Counted from the stretch's first letter, positions 18,853 through 27,848 are shown. The stretch is DNA of 64,000 nt from Nitrospira sp. CG24E (GCA_002869895.2 NEWP02000008.1:1-64000); one strand, 5' to 3'. The notes: a model not told the origin generated them from the letters alone. Program-made: numbers and translations.

Positions 18853-18862
18853 CGGCATCGCC

Positions 18863-20206
18863 ATGAGTGAGCACGACCTTGAAAAATTGCTAGGCGGCTT
18901 TACGGCAGATACGCTGACTTCGGAGGAGAAGCAGACGCTCTATGCCGCCGCCTTGCAAGACCAACAACTGTTCAATGTTCTAGCCGACGAGCAGGCCTTG
19001 AAAGAGTTGCTGTCCGATCCGGATGTGCGCCGAAAACTCCTCTCTGCTTTGGAGCAAGAGAGGACCTCAAGTCCCGGCAGTCCTCTATCATGGCTGGATT
19101 GGCTCCGCCGTCCGGCAGGTCTCGCCCTCGCCGGTGGTCTCTCGGCAGCTGCTCTCGCAGTCGTGTTGGGAGTCAGGATTTATGAGGACGGTCTGAGGCA
19201 AGCGGCGCAATCGGTCGCCACCGAAGAAGCAAACCCTCTGTCGAGGCCGACACCACAAACCAACGAGCCGCTGGCAAAGGCTAAAGAAAACGTAGCCCCA
19301 GCGACCGACCTTCCGAAGAAGGATATTGTGATCGATCATTCGGCCAAGCGAGAACAGCCCGTTCCGCCACAGCCTGAGGAGCAGCGCACATCCAATGCCC
19401 AGCACGACAGCTTATTGCAACAACGCGAGCAGGATGAAACCAGGAAGCCTGCCAACGAGACAATCGCTTCGGCCGGCAAGGCTGCAGGGGAAACGGCCTC
19501 ATTGGCAGATCAAAGACTCGCAGCAGGTTCTACCAGGCCAGCGGCCAGGCTGGAGTCTAAGCAGATAGAAACACCGACTGTCAGTGCCCGCGCACTCTTT
19601 TATGCCGGAGAGTCCCTTCGCCCCGACACCAGAAAGTCTCATGCCGAATCGGCACCCCAGGCAAGCCGACTGGAACGAAAATCTGAAGGGCTTTCGCAGC
19701 TAGGCAAGGCAGCCGGCACAGTCGCCCGACTCAGACCGCTGGGACTCCGCTACAGCTTCGTCGTTCGTGGAACAGATGGAAAGGAGCAAGAAGTAGACGG
19801 AGTATCCGCGTCGAGAAACATGCAACCGACTTTTCTCACCCTGGAGGCTAATCAAGAGGCCTATGTGCAGGTCTGGAAGACGGTTGGCTCCTCAATACCG
19901 AAACTGCAACTACCAGAAAAAGAAACCGGCGGGATCTCGCTAAAGCTGACCGTCGGTCAGCGACAACAGCTTGCACTACCAATTGAGAGTAGCCCCTTCA
20001 CCCTCACAGTCCGTCTTTCTCAAGTTCCGTTCGACTCAGTCGCAAGACAGAAATCCGGAATGTCAGACCGGTCCTCTCTCGATCAACTCCAAGAATCCAT
20101 CACCGAAGACAACCGCACCAACTCACGAGAACGAGCCACCTACATCGTCAGGCAAGATCCATCCACAACCGCTCAGATCACAGTCGATATTACCTTCGGA
20201 CAATAA
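18863..20206 (+). CDS. Membrane-anchored anti-sigma-like protein with DUF4384-like domain
   Basis: 447 aa. Residues 1-70 are a helical cytosolic part (MSEHDLEKLLGGFTADTLTSEEKQTL..., resembling anti-sigma N-termini but without a zinc motif). One transmembrane helix lies at ~88-107 (LALAGGLSAAALAVVLGV). A long Pro/Glu/Gln/Lys-rich low-complexity linker (~115-280) follows, then a folded C-terminal domain (~290-390) with YSFVVRGTDGKEQEVDG and EANQEAYVQVW, as in DUF4384. Position behind the ECF sigma gene supports a signalling pair sensing the periplasm. The function of the C-terminal domain is inferred by resemblance only. Confidence 0.65.
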   Translation: MSEHDLEKLLGGFTADTLTSEEKQTLYAAALQDQQLFNVLADEQALKELLSDPDVRRKLLSALEQERTSSPGSPLSWLDWLRRPAGLALAGGLSAAALAVVLGVRIYEDGLRQAAQSVATEEANPLSRPTPQTNEPLAKAKENVAPATDLPKKDIVIDHSAKREQPVPPQPEEQRTSNAQHDSLLQQREQDETRKPANETIASAGKAAGETASLADQRLAAGSTRPAARLESKQIETPTVSARALFYAGESLRPDTRKSHAESAPQASRLERKSEGLSQLGKAAGTVARLRPLGLRYSFVVRGTDGKEQEVDGVSASRNMQPTFLTLEANQEAYVQVWKTVGSSIPKLQLPEKETGGISLKLTVGQRQQLALPIESSPFTLTVRLSQVPFDSVARQKSGMSDRSSLDQLQESITEDNRTNSRERATYIVRQDPSTTAQITVDITFGQ

Positions 20207-20216
20207 TTCCAGTGTC

Positions 20217-20252
20217 TGAGGCTAAAGCTGCTTCCTCGCAACCTTAGCCTCA
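20217..20252. terminator. Possible hairpin after the anti-sigma-like gene
   Basis: TGAGGCTA (20217-20224) and TAGCCTCA (20245-20252) form an 8-bp stem with a 20-nt loop, eleven bases after the stop codon. There is no clear T-run, so termination is weakly supported. Confidence 0.3.
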
Positions 20253-20351
20253 AACTTAACCTTTCCAATACCGCCGGCAGAACTTCTTCAGCGCCCTGCG
20301 AGAGGGATCAGTATCGTTCCATCTATGGCTGCAAGGAACTTGACCCTTCGA

Positions 20352-20588
20352 TTACTCTCCACAGGCCTTAACCTTCCGCTCTTCCAGCGAGGTGATCGCT
20401 GCTTTTCGAGTCGCCATGTTTTCCGCCTTCTCGTCTGCAGGGGCACGAGTGTTCTGGTCCAGTGCTTCCGCATACAAGCGTGCAGCCTCGATACAATCTG
20501 GCGAGGGCGGTGTGGTCGAATCGCATGCCGCGACAAGGAATGTGCAGACTAGAATAGCGGTCATCAGTCCAACAAAACGCGTGGTCAT
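20352..20588 (-). CDS. Small lipoprotein, 78 aa
   Basis: MTTRFVGLMTAILVCTFLVAAC gives a lipoprotein signal peptide with lipobox VAAC (Cys22). The mature ~57 residues are polar and helical (ARLYAEALDQ..., ATRKAAITSLEERK) with two further cysteines (Cys32 and near the C-terminus) that could pair. No family recognised. Monocistronic, in a gap between two rightward units. Confidence 0.6.
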   Translation of the reverse strand: MTTRFVGLMTAILVCTFLVAACDSTTPPSPDCIEAARLYAEALDQNTRAPADEKAENMATRKAAITSLEERKVKACGE

Positions 20589-20811
20589 TGTCCACAGCCT
20601 CCAATGTTAAACACTAGATTTGGGGTCACACAGATCGGCATCTTACGCAAAATCGGCCTGCAAATTCCACTGCGATTGTCATATTGGTAGAAAGTCCGCT
20701 GCCCCCCTCTTCCGGTCTCCCGACGGCACAGATCGATGTCGACATTTTACTGGACCAACAACGATAATCTTTCTCGTTCCTGAAACGCCCGAGGATACCC
20801 CTCACTTGCCG

Positions 20812-21100
20812 ATGTCGATAGAACAGCCCGATTATCAGGGGCCGGCATTTTTGTCATACGGATTCCGCCCGTTTTTTCTCTGCACCGCATCGTTCGCCGG
20901 TGCGGTGCACGCCCTCACGACCGGCGCAATGGGAGCGATGACCTTAGCGGTGAGGACCCGTGCCAGTTTAGGCCATACAGGACGGCCCCTGCATGCTGGT
21001 CAACGCGGGTGCTCTTCTTCGAGTATTTGGGCCGGTCGCCGGGCTCTCGACGAATCTCATGCTTGGCGTAGCGGCAACTGCTTGGAAGCGACGCGTCCGT
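20812..21100 (+). pseudogene. NnrS-family protein remnant
   Basis: ATG 20812 begins MSIEQPDYQGPAFLSYGFR, the typical NnrS N-terminus (SYGFRPFF). After ~30 residues the frame jumps to VHALTTGAMGAMTLAV and TRASLGHTGRPLHAG, which belong in the middle of NnrS, so most of helices 2-6 are deleted. From 20993 homology continues one frame over as MLVNAGALLRVFGPVAGLS and NLMLGVAATAW, then ends at the 3' end of the neighbouring leftward gene. NnrS proteins are heme/copper membrane proteins linked to NO resistance. This copy cannot be functional. Confidence 0.82.
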
Positions 21101-21103
21101 TGA

Positions 21104-22366
21104 CTACAACAACGCGAGCTGCGCCTGTGCCCAAGCATTGCCCTTGGCAGCGGCTTTCTCGTACCATCCTCGGGCCACCGCAGAATCCTTCTGTACACCC
21201 TGTCCGTTGGCATACAACTGTCCGAGCTGTGCCTGTGCCCAGGCATTACCCTGAGCGGCAGCCTTCTCATACCATCCTCGGGCCTTTGTATAATCCTGCG
21301 GCACACCTCGCCCGTTGGCATAGAGCTGCGCTAGGTTGTACTGCGCCTGCGCAACGCCTTGGACTGCCGCCTGTTCCCACCACTGTCGCGCCTTCGTATA
21401 ATCCTGTGGCATACCCCGCCCATCGGCAGACATCTGCCCGAGTTGGTTCTGCGCCCATCCGTTTCCCTGGGTCGCAGCCTTCTCATACCATTCCAGCGCC
21501 GTCGCATAGTCCTGCGGCACGCCCCGCTTCCCATTTTCATACAGTTGGCCAAGCTGGTTCTGCGCCATGACATTACCCTCGGCCCCCCCCATCTTCAGCT
21601 GCTGCAGGTCCACGGAGGAAATATTTTCCGCAGCTGGGGTGGGCGTGCGTCCGGGAGCCTGTGCCATCAGTCGCTGCATGGATTCCAACTGACCCCGCTC
21701 TTTCTGCGCATCTGTCATCGGCAAATTTTTCGCGAGCGTCTCTCGTTCGTCTGACTGAGCCGGTCTGCTGGACAGACCATCCCGCACAGTCGCAGAGGGA
21801 CGAACCTGCTCTTCTTTCGATGCTACCGGCTCGCTCTTCTGAACGATCTCCTGTTCAATCACCTTGGCAGGTTTGTAGGACACAATGACTTTCGACGGTT
21901 TCGTCACCACGAACACGATAAGCCCTGAAAGTACTGCGGCTAAGACCAGCATGGCCATTCGGAAAGGGGTAAGCCACTCATGTTCATGGGGTCGCGCGCC
22001 GAAACCGTGGTCGGAATCCTTTTTACTCCGCTGCCGCGCCGGTCGGAATTCCCGCTTCTCATCTCGCTCGGGATTGGAAGAAAACGAGGTCTGGCAGGAA
22101 GGGCAGGTCACGGTCCCAACCGTCGGCGCATTCCCATTACTGTTGGTGCGTCGCCATGCATCGTACTGCTGCTTCACCACAGGATTACCGAGTGTCTCGA
22201 AGGCCTGATTGATTTTCCCGGTCCTCTGCTCCGCCTTGGCGAGAAGCTTGGGTTTATGGTGAAAGCGGTCGGGATGCCACACTTCCAATAGAAGCCGATA
22301 GGCCTGCTTGATCTCTTCGGGAGTTGCAGACTCCTCAATTTCCAGAATGGCGTAATAGTTCTCCAT
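21104..22366 (-). CDS. J-domain / transmembrane / Sel1-repeat protein
   Basis: 420 aa. Residues 3-70 are a J domain (YYAILEIEESATPEEIKQAY, HPD at 31-33). A CPSC motif (88-91) follows but lacks a second pair, so it is not a full zinc ribbon. One transmembrane helix lies at ~136-155. After a charged linker come about five Sel1/TPR-like repeats of ~36 residues (residues ~250-420; AxxxLGQLYxNGxGVxQDYxxA and EKAAAQGNAWAQ). The ~108-bp DNA repeats that encode them (about 21110-21560) also create spurious frames on the other strand. It could recruit DnaK to an envelope complex. Confidence 0.82.
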   Translation of the reverse strand: MENYYAILEIEESATPEEIKQAYRLLLEVWHPDRFHHKPKLLAKAEQRTGKINQAFETLGNPVVKQQYDAWRRTNSNGNAPTVGTVTCPSCQTSFSSNPERDEKREFRPARQRSKKDSDHGFGARPHEHEWLTPFRMAMLVLAAVLSGLIVFVVTKPSKVIVSYKPAKVIEQEIVQKSEPVASKEEQVRPSATVRDGLSSRPAQSDERETLAKNLPMTDAQKERGQLESMQRLMAQAPGRTPTPAAENISSVDLQQLKMGGAEGNVMAQNQLGQLYENGKRGVPQDYATALEWYEKAATQGNGWAQNQLGQMSADGRGMPQDYTKARQWWEQAAVQGVAQAQYNLAQLYANGRGVPQDYTKARGWYEKAAAQGNAWAQAQLGQLYANGQGVQKDSAVARGWYEKAAAKGNAWAQAQLALL

Positions 22367-22609
22367 AGGAGACGCTCCACTGCAATAGACATGGTCAGCT
22401 CCGGAGAGCCCACGTCGAAGAAGGATGGATCAAAATTCCGCCGATTATATTAACCTAGGATCTGCTCATACTGGAAGGACATCGATGTAAGAGACGCGAC
22501 CAACCAAAACCTGCGAAGGCGCCCTGTGCCAAACCGAAACTCGGTATTCCAAAAGCATGGACAACGGTTCCTTATCTCGACTCATCGCCGGCGATAAAGC
22601 CGACACCGG
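22367..22609. other. Intergenic spacer, nothing recognised
   Basis: 243 bp upstream of the J-domain gene and downstream of the immunity-type gene. It contains short inverted repeats (GTCGGCTTTATCGCCGGCGATG region near 22590 on the reverse strand) but no convincing gene. Confidence 0.3.
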
Positions 22610-23302
22610 CTACTTGCCGGTTGTGTCAAAAGTGAACGCGGCACCAGGCGGCAAATCTTTGACCTGCCGACCGACATCACCGCTCACCGCCAACCATTCC
22701 GTCATCGTCGCGATGTAGATGTTGTCGGTCGTGAAAGCCCCACCCATGATCGGCCAAACCTTAAATGCGTAACACTCTCCCTTCCCCAGCGGGCCCAGTA
22801 TTTCCTGCGCAGAAGCTGTGACCCCTTCGAACAACCAATCCTCTCGGAAACTCTCATCTTCAAATGCCGCGACGAAATTCTTGTCGTCTCTGATTTGTTT
22901 CGCAGTCACTTCCTCCGGAATCACACGCCACAAGGTGCTATCGTGGCAAACCACCAGGAGATTGCCGAACGCACTCTGCATCAGAATTTGAATGGGATCC
23001 GGCAACACCCAGGCCCATGTACTCCGCAAGACATCGAGGAGTACACCGTCGGGGCCTGACTGCTGCGGATACTCGGCCCAGTACAACACGTCACGGTAGT
23101 CTTGCTTCGCCGCTTCCACGAACTGCAGCAACTTGTCCTCGTTCCCCTGGCTCATGGTGAGAATGGCCATCTGCACCCGCTCACGTTCCTGTTCGTGGCT
23201 TTCGAGACCGTAGACGTCCAGAAGCTCCAGAACGGTCTTGGCAGACCGGCTGCTAAACAAATTCAAGACTGCCGTCATGACATCCTGGCGTGTGTGAGCC
23301 AT
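22610..23302 (-). CDS. Tdi1/DUF1851-type immunity protein
   Basis: 230 aa from ATG 23302 (an upstream in-frame start would add 15 residues). The C-terminal half carries the DUF1851 (T6SS immunity Tdi1 C-terminal) pattern: FGNLLVVCHDSTLWRVIPEE, ILGPLGKGECYAFKVWPIMGG, IYIATMTEWLAVSGDVGRQV. The N-terminal ~90 residues are helical and unassigned. Family members neutralise toxins delivered by neighbours. Here no toxin gene is adjacent, so this is an orphan immunity gene, next to a second immunity-type gene 63 bp upstream in the same orientation. Confidence 0.75.
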   Translation of the reverse strand: MAHTRQDVMTAVLNLFSSRSAKTVLELLDVYGLESHEQERERVQMAILTMSQGNEDKLLQFVEAAKQDYRDVLYWAEYPQQSGPDGVLLDVLRSTWAWVLPDPIQILMQSAFGNLLVVCHDSTLWRVIPEEVTAKQIRDDKNFVAAFEDESFREDWLFEGVTASAQEILGPLGKGECYAFKVWPIMGGAFTTDNIYIATMTEWLAVSGDVGRQVKDLPPGAAFTFDTTGK

Positions 23303-23365
23303 CTCAGAATTGTACGAGAGGAAGGGGCAGACCGAAACTATTTTCAAATTCGAAGGCGGGCCAAG

Positions 23366-23824
23366 CTAGAGCGTATGCTGAACCCATGTGTCATCCATCT
23401 GGTACTTCACGCTGTCGAGTAGCCAGCGGCCGTCTCGATTTCGAAGGCTGTACCGATAGTGGCCCCCACCAAGGATGGCCGTTCGATCCGTCTCCACGAC
23501 CGCAGCCTGCTGATCCGTCAGAGACACTGCAACCACCCGTTCGTTAGCCGGGTCGTACTCAGGCGGCTTCTGAAAGAATGGTGCCGCCAGCCTCCCCTGT
23601 GGCCGTTCGCACGCACGCGCCGTGCAATGCCGGCGAAACAGGACTTCGAGTTTGCCTGTGGCATACCCGGCGCTGCCTTCTTCTCCGGCAGCTTTGGCAC
23701 GCCGCTGTTCGGCAGACGCCTCGAGCTCCCAGCCATTCATCGCTGCGATGAACGAGATCACAACCGATTCAGGACTATCCACAGCGGTGACCTCCGAGTA
23801 TTCTCCTGCGCATAAGAGCCCCAA
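23366..23824 (-). CDS. NTF2-fold immunity protein
   Basis: 152 aa from a TTG at 23824; no better start is visible. It shows the NTF2-fold immunity pattern: SPESVVISFIAAMNGWELEA, LEVLFRRHCT, PEYDPANERVV, and the closing strand HYRYSLRNRDGRWLLDSVKY. This family protects against polymorphic toxins. There is no signal peptide. It is flanked by the Tdi1-like gene and an unknown gene, both leftward, forming a toxin-less immunity cluster. Confidence 0.75.
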   Translation of the reverse strand: MGLLCAGEYSEVTAVDSPESVVISFIAAMNGWELEASAEQRRAKAAGEEGSAGYATGKLEVLFRRHCTARACERPQGRLAAPFFQKPPEYDPANERVVAVSLTDQQAAVVETDRTAILGGGHYRYSLRNRDGRWLLDSVKYQMDDTWVQHTL

Positions 23825-23831
23825 GAAGCGA

Positions 23832-24161
23832 TCAATGGTTCCTGGAACTTTTTTTCAGCCCTGGAACCGGTTCGAAGTGGATCACGTAGCGACCGGAGAG
23901 CCAGGATTCTGCCAGTAGGTCGGCGCAGATTGATTCCGCCACACGAGTGAGCGATGCAAATACGGAGGTCTCAAGCATGGCTCTGCCACCAACAGCGACC
24001 GAGTCTACGATCGAGGTGATTTCGACCGCGAGCTCTTTACTGTCGGCCTGGAAGATGTAGTCGGGTGGATTAGGTCCTGCAGTGTAAGTAACACGACCCC
24101 TCCCAAGTGACTCGATATAGCACTGAAACGATGCGGCGCAATGCTCTTCATCAGGCTTCAT
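23832..24161 (-). CDS. Small unknown protein, possibly frameshifted at its end
   Basis: 109 aa, ATG 24161. The segment PPDYIFQADSKELAVEITSI resembles the D...E-x-(V/I) strand pair of restriction-endonuclease-like folds, but no lysine motif is clear, so no function is assigned. The frame ends right after an A7 run (T7 on the + strand, 23849-23855). In the alternative frame coding-like sequence continues for ~30 residues (LKKKFQEPLIASWGSYAQEN), so a homopolymer indel may have shortened it. It is the first gene of the leftward immunity cluster. GTTAGGC lies 11 bases upstream of its ATG. Confidence 0.5.
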   Translation of the reverse strand: MKPDEEHCAASFQCYIESLGRGRVTYTAGPNPPDYIFQADSKELAVEITSIVDSVAVGGRAMLETSVFASLTRVAESICADLLAESWLSGRYVIHFEPVPGLKKSSRNH

Positions 24162-24172
24162 GATGAGTGCCG

Positions 24173-24491
24173 CCTAACAATGTTTAGATGTACCCGCATA
24201 AGACACGGATCTTCGAGTTCCGGTTCGGAGAATACGCCTCGGTATTTATCGCCGACGGTCTGTGAACTCCTTTATACTTAACAGCTTCCTACCCGTCCAG
24301 CCATTCATCACAACCTCTTATGCGGATCGGCATACACTTTTCCTTTAATTAGGAGAGCAGCCAGATCCCCCTTCACCGCACTCAAATGATCCCTCAAAGC
24401 TCGCTCGTTTTCTCTTCAGGAATGGGGGCTGATTGATCTTCCACTGCGCGCGTCCAACGAGGGCCTTCCAGGCCGCGCGTTGCGCGAGCAC
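24173..24491 (-). repeat. Leader element shared with 48487-48697 (ends GTTAGGC before a gene start)
   Basis: Read leftward, it runs from a GC-rich inverted-repeat block at 24443-24491 (CTGCGCGCGTCCAACGAGG ... CCGCGCGTTGCGCGAGCAC on the + strand), through CTTATGCGGATCGGCATA (24317-24334), to CTAAACATTGTTAGGC next to the ATG of the first immunity-cluster gene. The same blocks in the same order occur in front of the restriction-modification operon. The ending resembles an integron-type core site. Confidence 0.55.
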
Positions 24492-24627
24492 AGAAGATCA
24501 TCAGGCTCAATCCCTTCCTCTGCTCCGGGAGCAAGAGACTAGCGTGGGTGCTGCTCTCACTCCATTTTCTGCGAGCAAGAAGGACGGTCTGGCTGCCCCC
24601 TATCCAAGATTGGTCGTTAAAACGACA

Positions 24628-24660
24628 ACGGCGAGGTGTGGGATCACCACACCTCGCCGT
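24628..24660. terminator. Strong symmetrical hairpin, likely bidirectional terminator
   Basis: A perfect 14-bp stem: ACGGCGAGGTGTGG (24628-24641), loop GATCA, and its complement (24647-24660). It is flanked by A-rich sequence on the left (GTTAAAACGACA) and T-rich on the right (GTCTTGCTTA). No protein gene lies within the surrounding ~650 bp, so which transcript it ends is unclear. Confidence 0.6.
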
Positions 24661-24704
24661 GTCTTGCTTAACGCCAGCCCGAAGGCTGACGCTTCTTGCC
24701 CTAT

Positions 24705-24826
24705 CAGTATGCTGAAAAAGTCCGCCAGCTTCGTTCTCGCTTCGCTCAGAGGCTCAACCTACTGAAATGTACGCCTCGCCTCCTCGCTAGCTGCGGCCTT
24801 GCTGAACGGCCATTTTGAGCATCCTG
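24705..24826 (+). repeat. Dispersed inverted-repeat element A, copy 3
   Basis: CAGTATGCTGAAAAAGTCC ... CATTTTGAGCATCCTG with internal CAGCTTCGTTCTCGCTTCG and CTGCGGCCTTGCTGAACGG arms. It lies 14 bp beyond the 3' end of the leftward gene at 24840. Confidence 0.8.
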
Positions 24827-24839
24827 TTTCCGAAGCCTG

Positions 24840-25835
24840 CTAAGTTCTGATAGAGAGAGATATCGACGTCAGACTGACTGCTTGATAGGCGAACACAGAA
24901 GCGCTCACCGTGGTGGTGGGAGACTCTGGTTGCCCGGCGGCGGGAGCCTGAGCTGTCTGATCACGATGACCGTGCAATTCATCACGCAGATCCTCTCGCA
25001 GTTTCTTGAGGAAGTCCGGTAGATATTTGCTGACTTTGTGGGATTCGACCCTCGTATCTTTCAGCGCATCCAAAACTTGTTGCACGAGAGATTTCTGCTG
25101 CGATGCATCCTGTGCCGGTGCGACGAGATGAGTCGCTTGGCCCGATGCCGGAGCCGCTGCGTCAGCCGATGGTTGGGGGGGCGCCGTGGTACCGGTAGAC
25201 GGTTGCGGGATCGCCGCAGCCGTCGAAGGCGCCCCACCCGGGGTAGTAGGAGGAATCGTTGTGCCGGGTACCTGCGATTGCTGGCCGGTCGGCAGCGCAG
25301 GCTGGCCGGTCGCCTCCGAAGCAATCTGGGCAGCGAAGAGCGTAACCGACCGTTCCACATCCACATTCAGGTCCAGACCCGAGAGAGAGGACAATCTTCC
25401 AAACCGCTCAGCCAACCTCGCCGTCTTGGCAAGCGCTTCATCGTCATTTCCGTTCAAGTATTGTTTGAAGATGTTGGAAACTTTTCGGAACAACTTCTCC
25501 AGATCCTTGACCTCTTGTTCATTCAAATCACCTTCGACCGTCACACCAAACTCTTGTTTGAGCGAAAACTCAGCGTACTTCGCTTCAACATCCACCGTCT
25601 TGCCATCGCCTTCGACGTGGGACTTGTAGTTCACGGCGCGGAAATTGGATTCAAGATTCGCCGAGAGGGTGATAGTATCGCCTTCCGCCGTCGTCACATT
25701 CAGACGGCCGGTGAAATCGTTGGAGACCGCGACCCCGCTGACCTTGGTATCCAATCGCTGGGTCCCAGCGCCATTCGCAGGGGTTAGGTTAAAGAACTGT
25801 TGCGGATCGACTTGAGTCAGAGCTTGGACTGGCAT
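24840..25835 (-). CDS. Conserved-type hypothetical protein with Pro/Ala-rich linker
   Basis: 331 aa from ATG 25835, preceded by GAGGAG at 7 bases. The N-terminal ~190 residues look folded: beta-rich (FTGRLNVTTAEGDTITLSANL) and then helical (GDLNEQEVKDLEKLFRKVSNIFKQYLNGN). Residues ~195-265 are a Pro/Thr/Ala/Gln low-complexity linker, and the C-terminal ~70 residues are helical (LVQQVLDALKDTRVES, DFLKKLREDLRDELHGH). No signal peptide or enzymatic motif. Family not recognised with certainty; the longer upstream frame is not supported. Confidence 0.6.
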   Translation of the reverse strand: MPVQALTQVDPQQFFNLTPANGAGTQRLDTKVSGVAVSNDFTGRLNVTTAEGDTITLSANLESNFRAVNYKSHVEGDGKTVDVEAKYAEFSLKQEFGVTVEGDLNEQEVKDLEKLFRKVSNIFKQYLNGNDDEALAKTARLAERFGRLSSLSGLDLNVDVERSVTLFAAQIASEATGQPALPTGQQSQVPGTTIPPTTPGGAPSTAAAIPQPSTGTTAPPQPSADAAAPASGQATHLVAPAQDASQQKSLVQQVLDALKDTRVESHKVSKYLPDFLKKLREDLRDELHGHRDQTAQAPAAGQPESPTTTVSASVFAYQAVSLTSISLSIRT

Positions 25836-25913
25836 AGGGCATCTCCTCGATTGATTAATTCGGTGCGACGTACTGCGCAGCTCTTGTATCGGCACAGATC
25901 CGGCCGATCTTTA

Positions 25914-26026
25914 GCAGGTGCTGAAAAAATCTGCCGCCCTTATTTATGCGGTCTGTTCAGTCTGTCTGGTTCCTTGGTCCGAAGAACAAAATAAACCAGA
26001 CAAACAAGACAGACCAGATAGACCGG
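25914..26026. repeat. Composite repeat: element A half-copy (7) plus TCTGGT-type palindrome B, copy 1
   Basis: AGCAGGTGCTGAAAAAATCTGCCGCCC (25912-25938) is the left end of element A. It is followed by CGGTCTGTTCAGTCTGTCTGG (25949-) and its imperfect inverse AACCAGACAAACAAGACAGACC...ATAGACCGG, giving a long imperfect hairpin. The same A-half plus B arrangement occurs at 55401-55502. Confidence 0.65.
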
Positions 26027-26129
26027 ACTGCTCTCCGAGTTTTTCTGCTGCCCGTTAGCACGCTTATGCTATAGTGGAGCCTGTCGACAATGTAGGAAGC
26101 CGTTCCCTTCCACACCAGGAGGTACCGAC

Positions 26130-26510
26130 ATGAAACGGATCGCTGTTTGGGCCATCATCCCAATGCTCATGCTGGGTGCGACCGGCTGCACCCTCAAAGC
26201 CACGATCAAACAGACCACGGATACTACCTCCAATGTCACGGGCACAACGTCCGGTCGCACCTGGTTCAATGAAGACGGCCTTCTGAATCCAGAACATAAA
26301 CTCACCGCCTTTGCCACTTTCAACCAGGCGAATGTGGAACAGGACCTCGCCAGAGGGCAGGGGGAATATGTCACATCGCTCGGCACCCTCATGGGATTGC
26401 CGAAGGACCGACAAGCAGCCTTTCACACGAAAGCGCAGGGAGCGTTCCAGACGCTCATGACCTCCGACCAGCAAGCCCGGCTCCAACAGTTGCGGATGCT
26501 GGCTCATTAG
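26130..26510 (+). CDS. DUF3015-like lipoprotein
   Basis: 126 aa with strong Shine-Dalgarno AGGAGG 7 bases before the ATG. MKRIAVWAIIPMLMLGATGC is a lipoprotein signal (Cys20). The mature part has Thr/Ser-rich TTDTTSNVTGTTSG followed by NVEQDLARGQGEYVTSLGTL and AFQTLMTSDQQAR, resembling DUF3015 (ARGEGE-L-SLA-L motif). Function unknown; probably periplasmic face of a membrane. Monocistronic. Confidence 0.65.
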   Translation: MKRIAVWAIIPMLMLGATGCTLKATIKQTTDTTSNVTGTTSGRTWFNEDGLLNPEHKLTAFATFNQANVEQDLARGQGEYVTSLGTLMGLPKDRQAAFHTKAQGAFQTLMTSDQQARLQQLRMLAH

Positions 26511-27025
26511 TCCACGCTCTTCAGAGGGTTGAACGGCGAAACCGCGCGAGAGTTGCAAGCAAGCGACTCCCGCGCATCTCGCGTGTCTCGCTTACAATTC
26601 TCGAACGACGAGCGATATCTGCTCACTCGGCCTGTCTGCTGCCTCACGCCCCAAAACAGTTCGCACCAGCACCCCGTCACGAATGACCACGTAGTTCGAG
26701 GGTACTGCCGGCACACGCGGACCAGGCAAGATGACCCCGGCAAGATTGAGCGGATCGCTGGCAGACAGTTTGATTTCATAAGAGGAATTGTTCACCTCGC
26801 TTCGCTTTCGTATCGATCGTAGCGCTTCGACTGCTTCCGGCAACGCAAATTGTTCCCCGGTAAAGCCTCCGACAAACCGCCCCCCACGAACCTCTCCTTG
26901 CAGCTCCATCCTGCGATACTGCTGCAGCAGATCGCGCCAGGACAAGACCAATGATTCCCGCCCCAACAGGTCACGGAACACCACGCCGTACCGACGTAAC
27001 AGCTGGCGCGCGACTCCCTCGCTTA

Positions 27026-27102
27026 AAGGTGAGGGGCCAGAGGCAAGGGGCGAGGGGACAGCAAGCGATTCTCCTCTAGCCCCGTGCCCCGTGCCTCTCG
27101 CC
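27026..27102. repeat. G-rich short repeat inside lhr (two inverted arms)
   Basis: GGTGAGGGGCCAGAGGCAAG and, after 25 bp, AGCCCCGTGCCCCGTGCCTC form inverted arms of the same repeat as at 1134-1160. In the lhr frame they encode a Gly/Ala/Ser/Pro-rich stretch at ~residues 1305-1330. Confidence 0.6.
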
Positions 27103-27848
27103 TTCGCATCTCGGAGCAACGACCATCGACCGGCCGCATGGCGAGGCCTGCGTGCACGTTCTCGCCCTTCCGCCCTCCGTCGATGGGGATCCATGAGCGA
27201 ACGCAGGTTGTCAAAACCATCCGCCGTCACCAACCCTGCCGCCACCAACTCCCACAGGCCGTTCTCGACTTCCGACGACAGGTGGCCGGTGCTCCCCACA
27301 AGATCGGCGAAGAAGCTCGCCCCACCGTCGCGCAAGGATCGAGAAAGGTTCTGCGCCACATCGCTCAATCCAGCCAGCGGATCGGAACCTGATGCCCGCT
27401 CGTCATCGCCGAATGAAGCGAGCAGCCAGGCTCCCTGTTCCCTTGGAAAGAGACTGATCGGTGCGACTGCCGTGGGAACAATCCGCCGGCTAGAACTGCC
27501 GGTAGATTCCTGAGCCAGTCGTGGATGTGGGCTGAGCCGACCCCAGCTCACCGCGCCGCTCAAACAAAGCCGGTCCAGCCATTCCGGTTCATACTTCGCC
27601 AGCCTTGTCCTGAGGAGCTGCGGCTCCCAGGCCGAAGCAGCAGTTTCGAAGCCGGCCAGCTGATTGATGATGTCCAGGAGGCCGGCTTCGCCATGGAGTC
27701 GAGACCCAGGTGAGACATGTTGCCACTGACATAAGAATCGCATGAACTCGGCGGCAGTCACTGGCTCGACTTCTTTCCGTAACTTGCCAATGGTCAGACG
27801 ATGTATACGCGCCAACAGGCGGCGGTGGCACCATTCGAACTCGTCTCC

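Noticed and set aside
20620-21570. 316-aa rightward ORF
   Set aside because: Its first part is the NnrS remnant and its second part is antisense to the Sel1 repeats of the J-domain gene; composition (His/Pro/Thr/Arg-rich periodic) reflects the complementary repeat, not a protein.
23832-23855. A7 run as a definite frameshift in the small unknown gene
   Set aside because: The downstream continuation looks coding, but there is no recognised homolog to show which frame is ancestral; kept only as a possibility in the feature note.
24433-24765. 110-aa rightward ORF
   Set aside because: It runs across repeat blocks, the terminator hairpin and element A; no ribosome site or protein-like composition.
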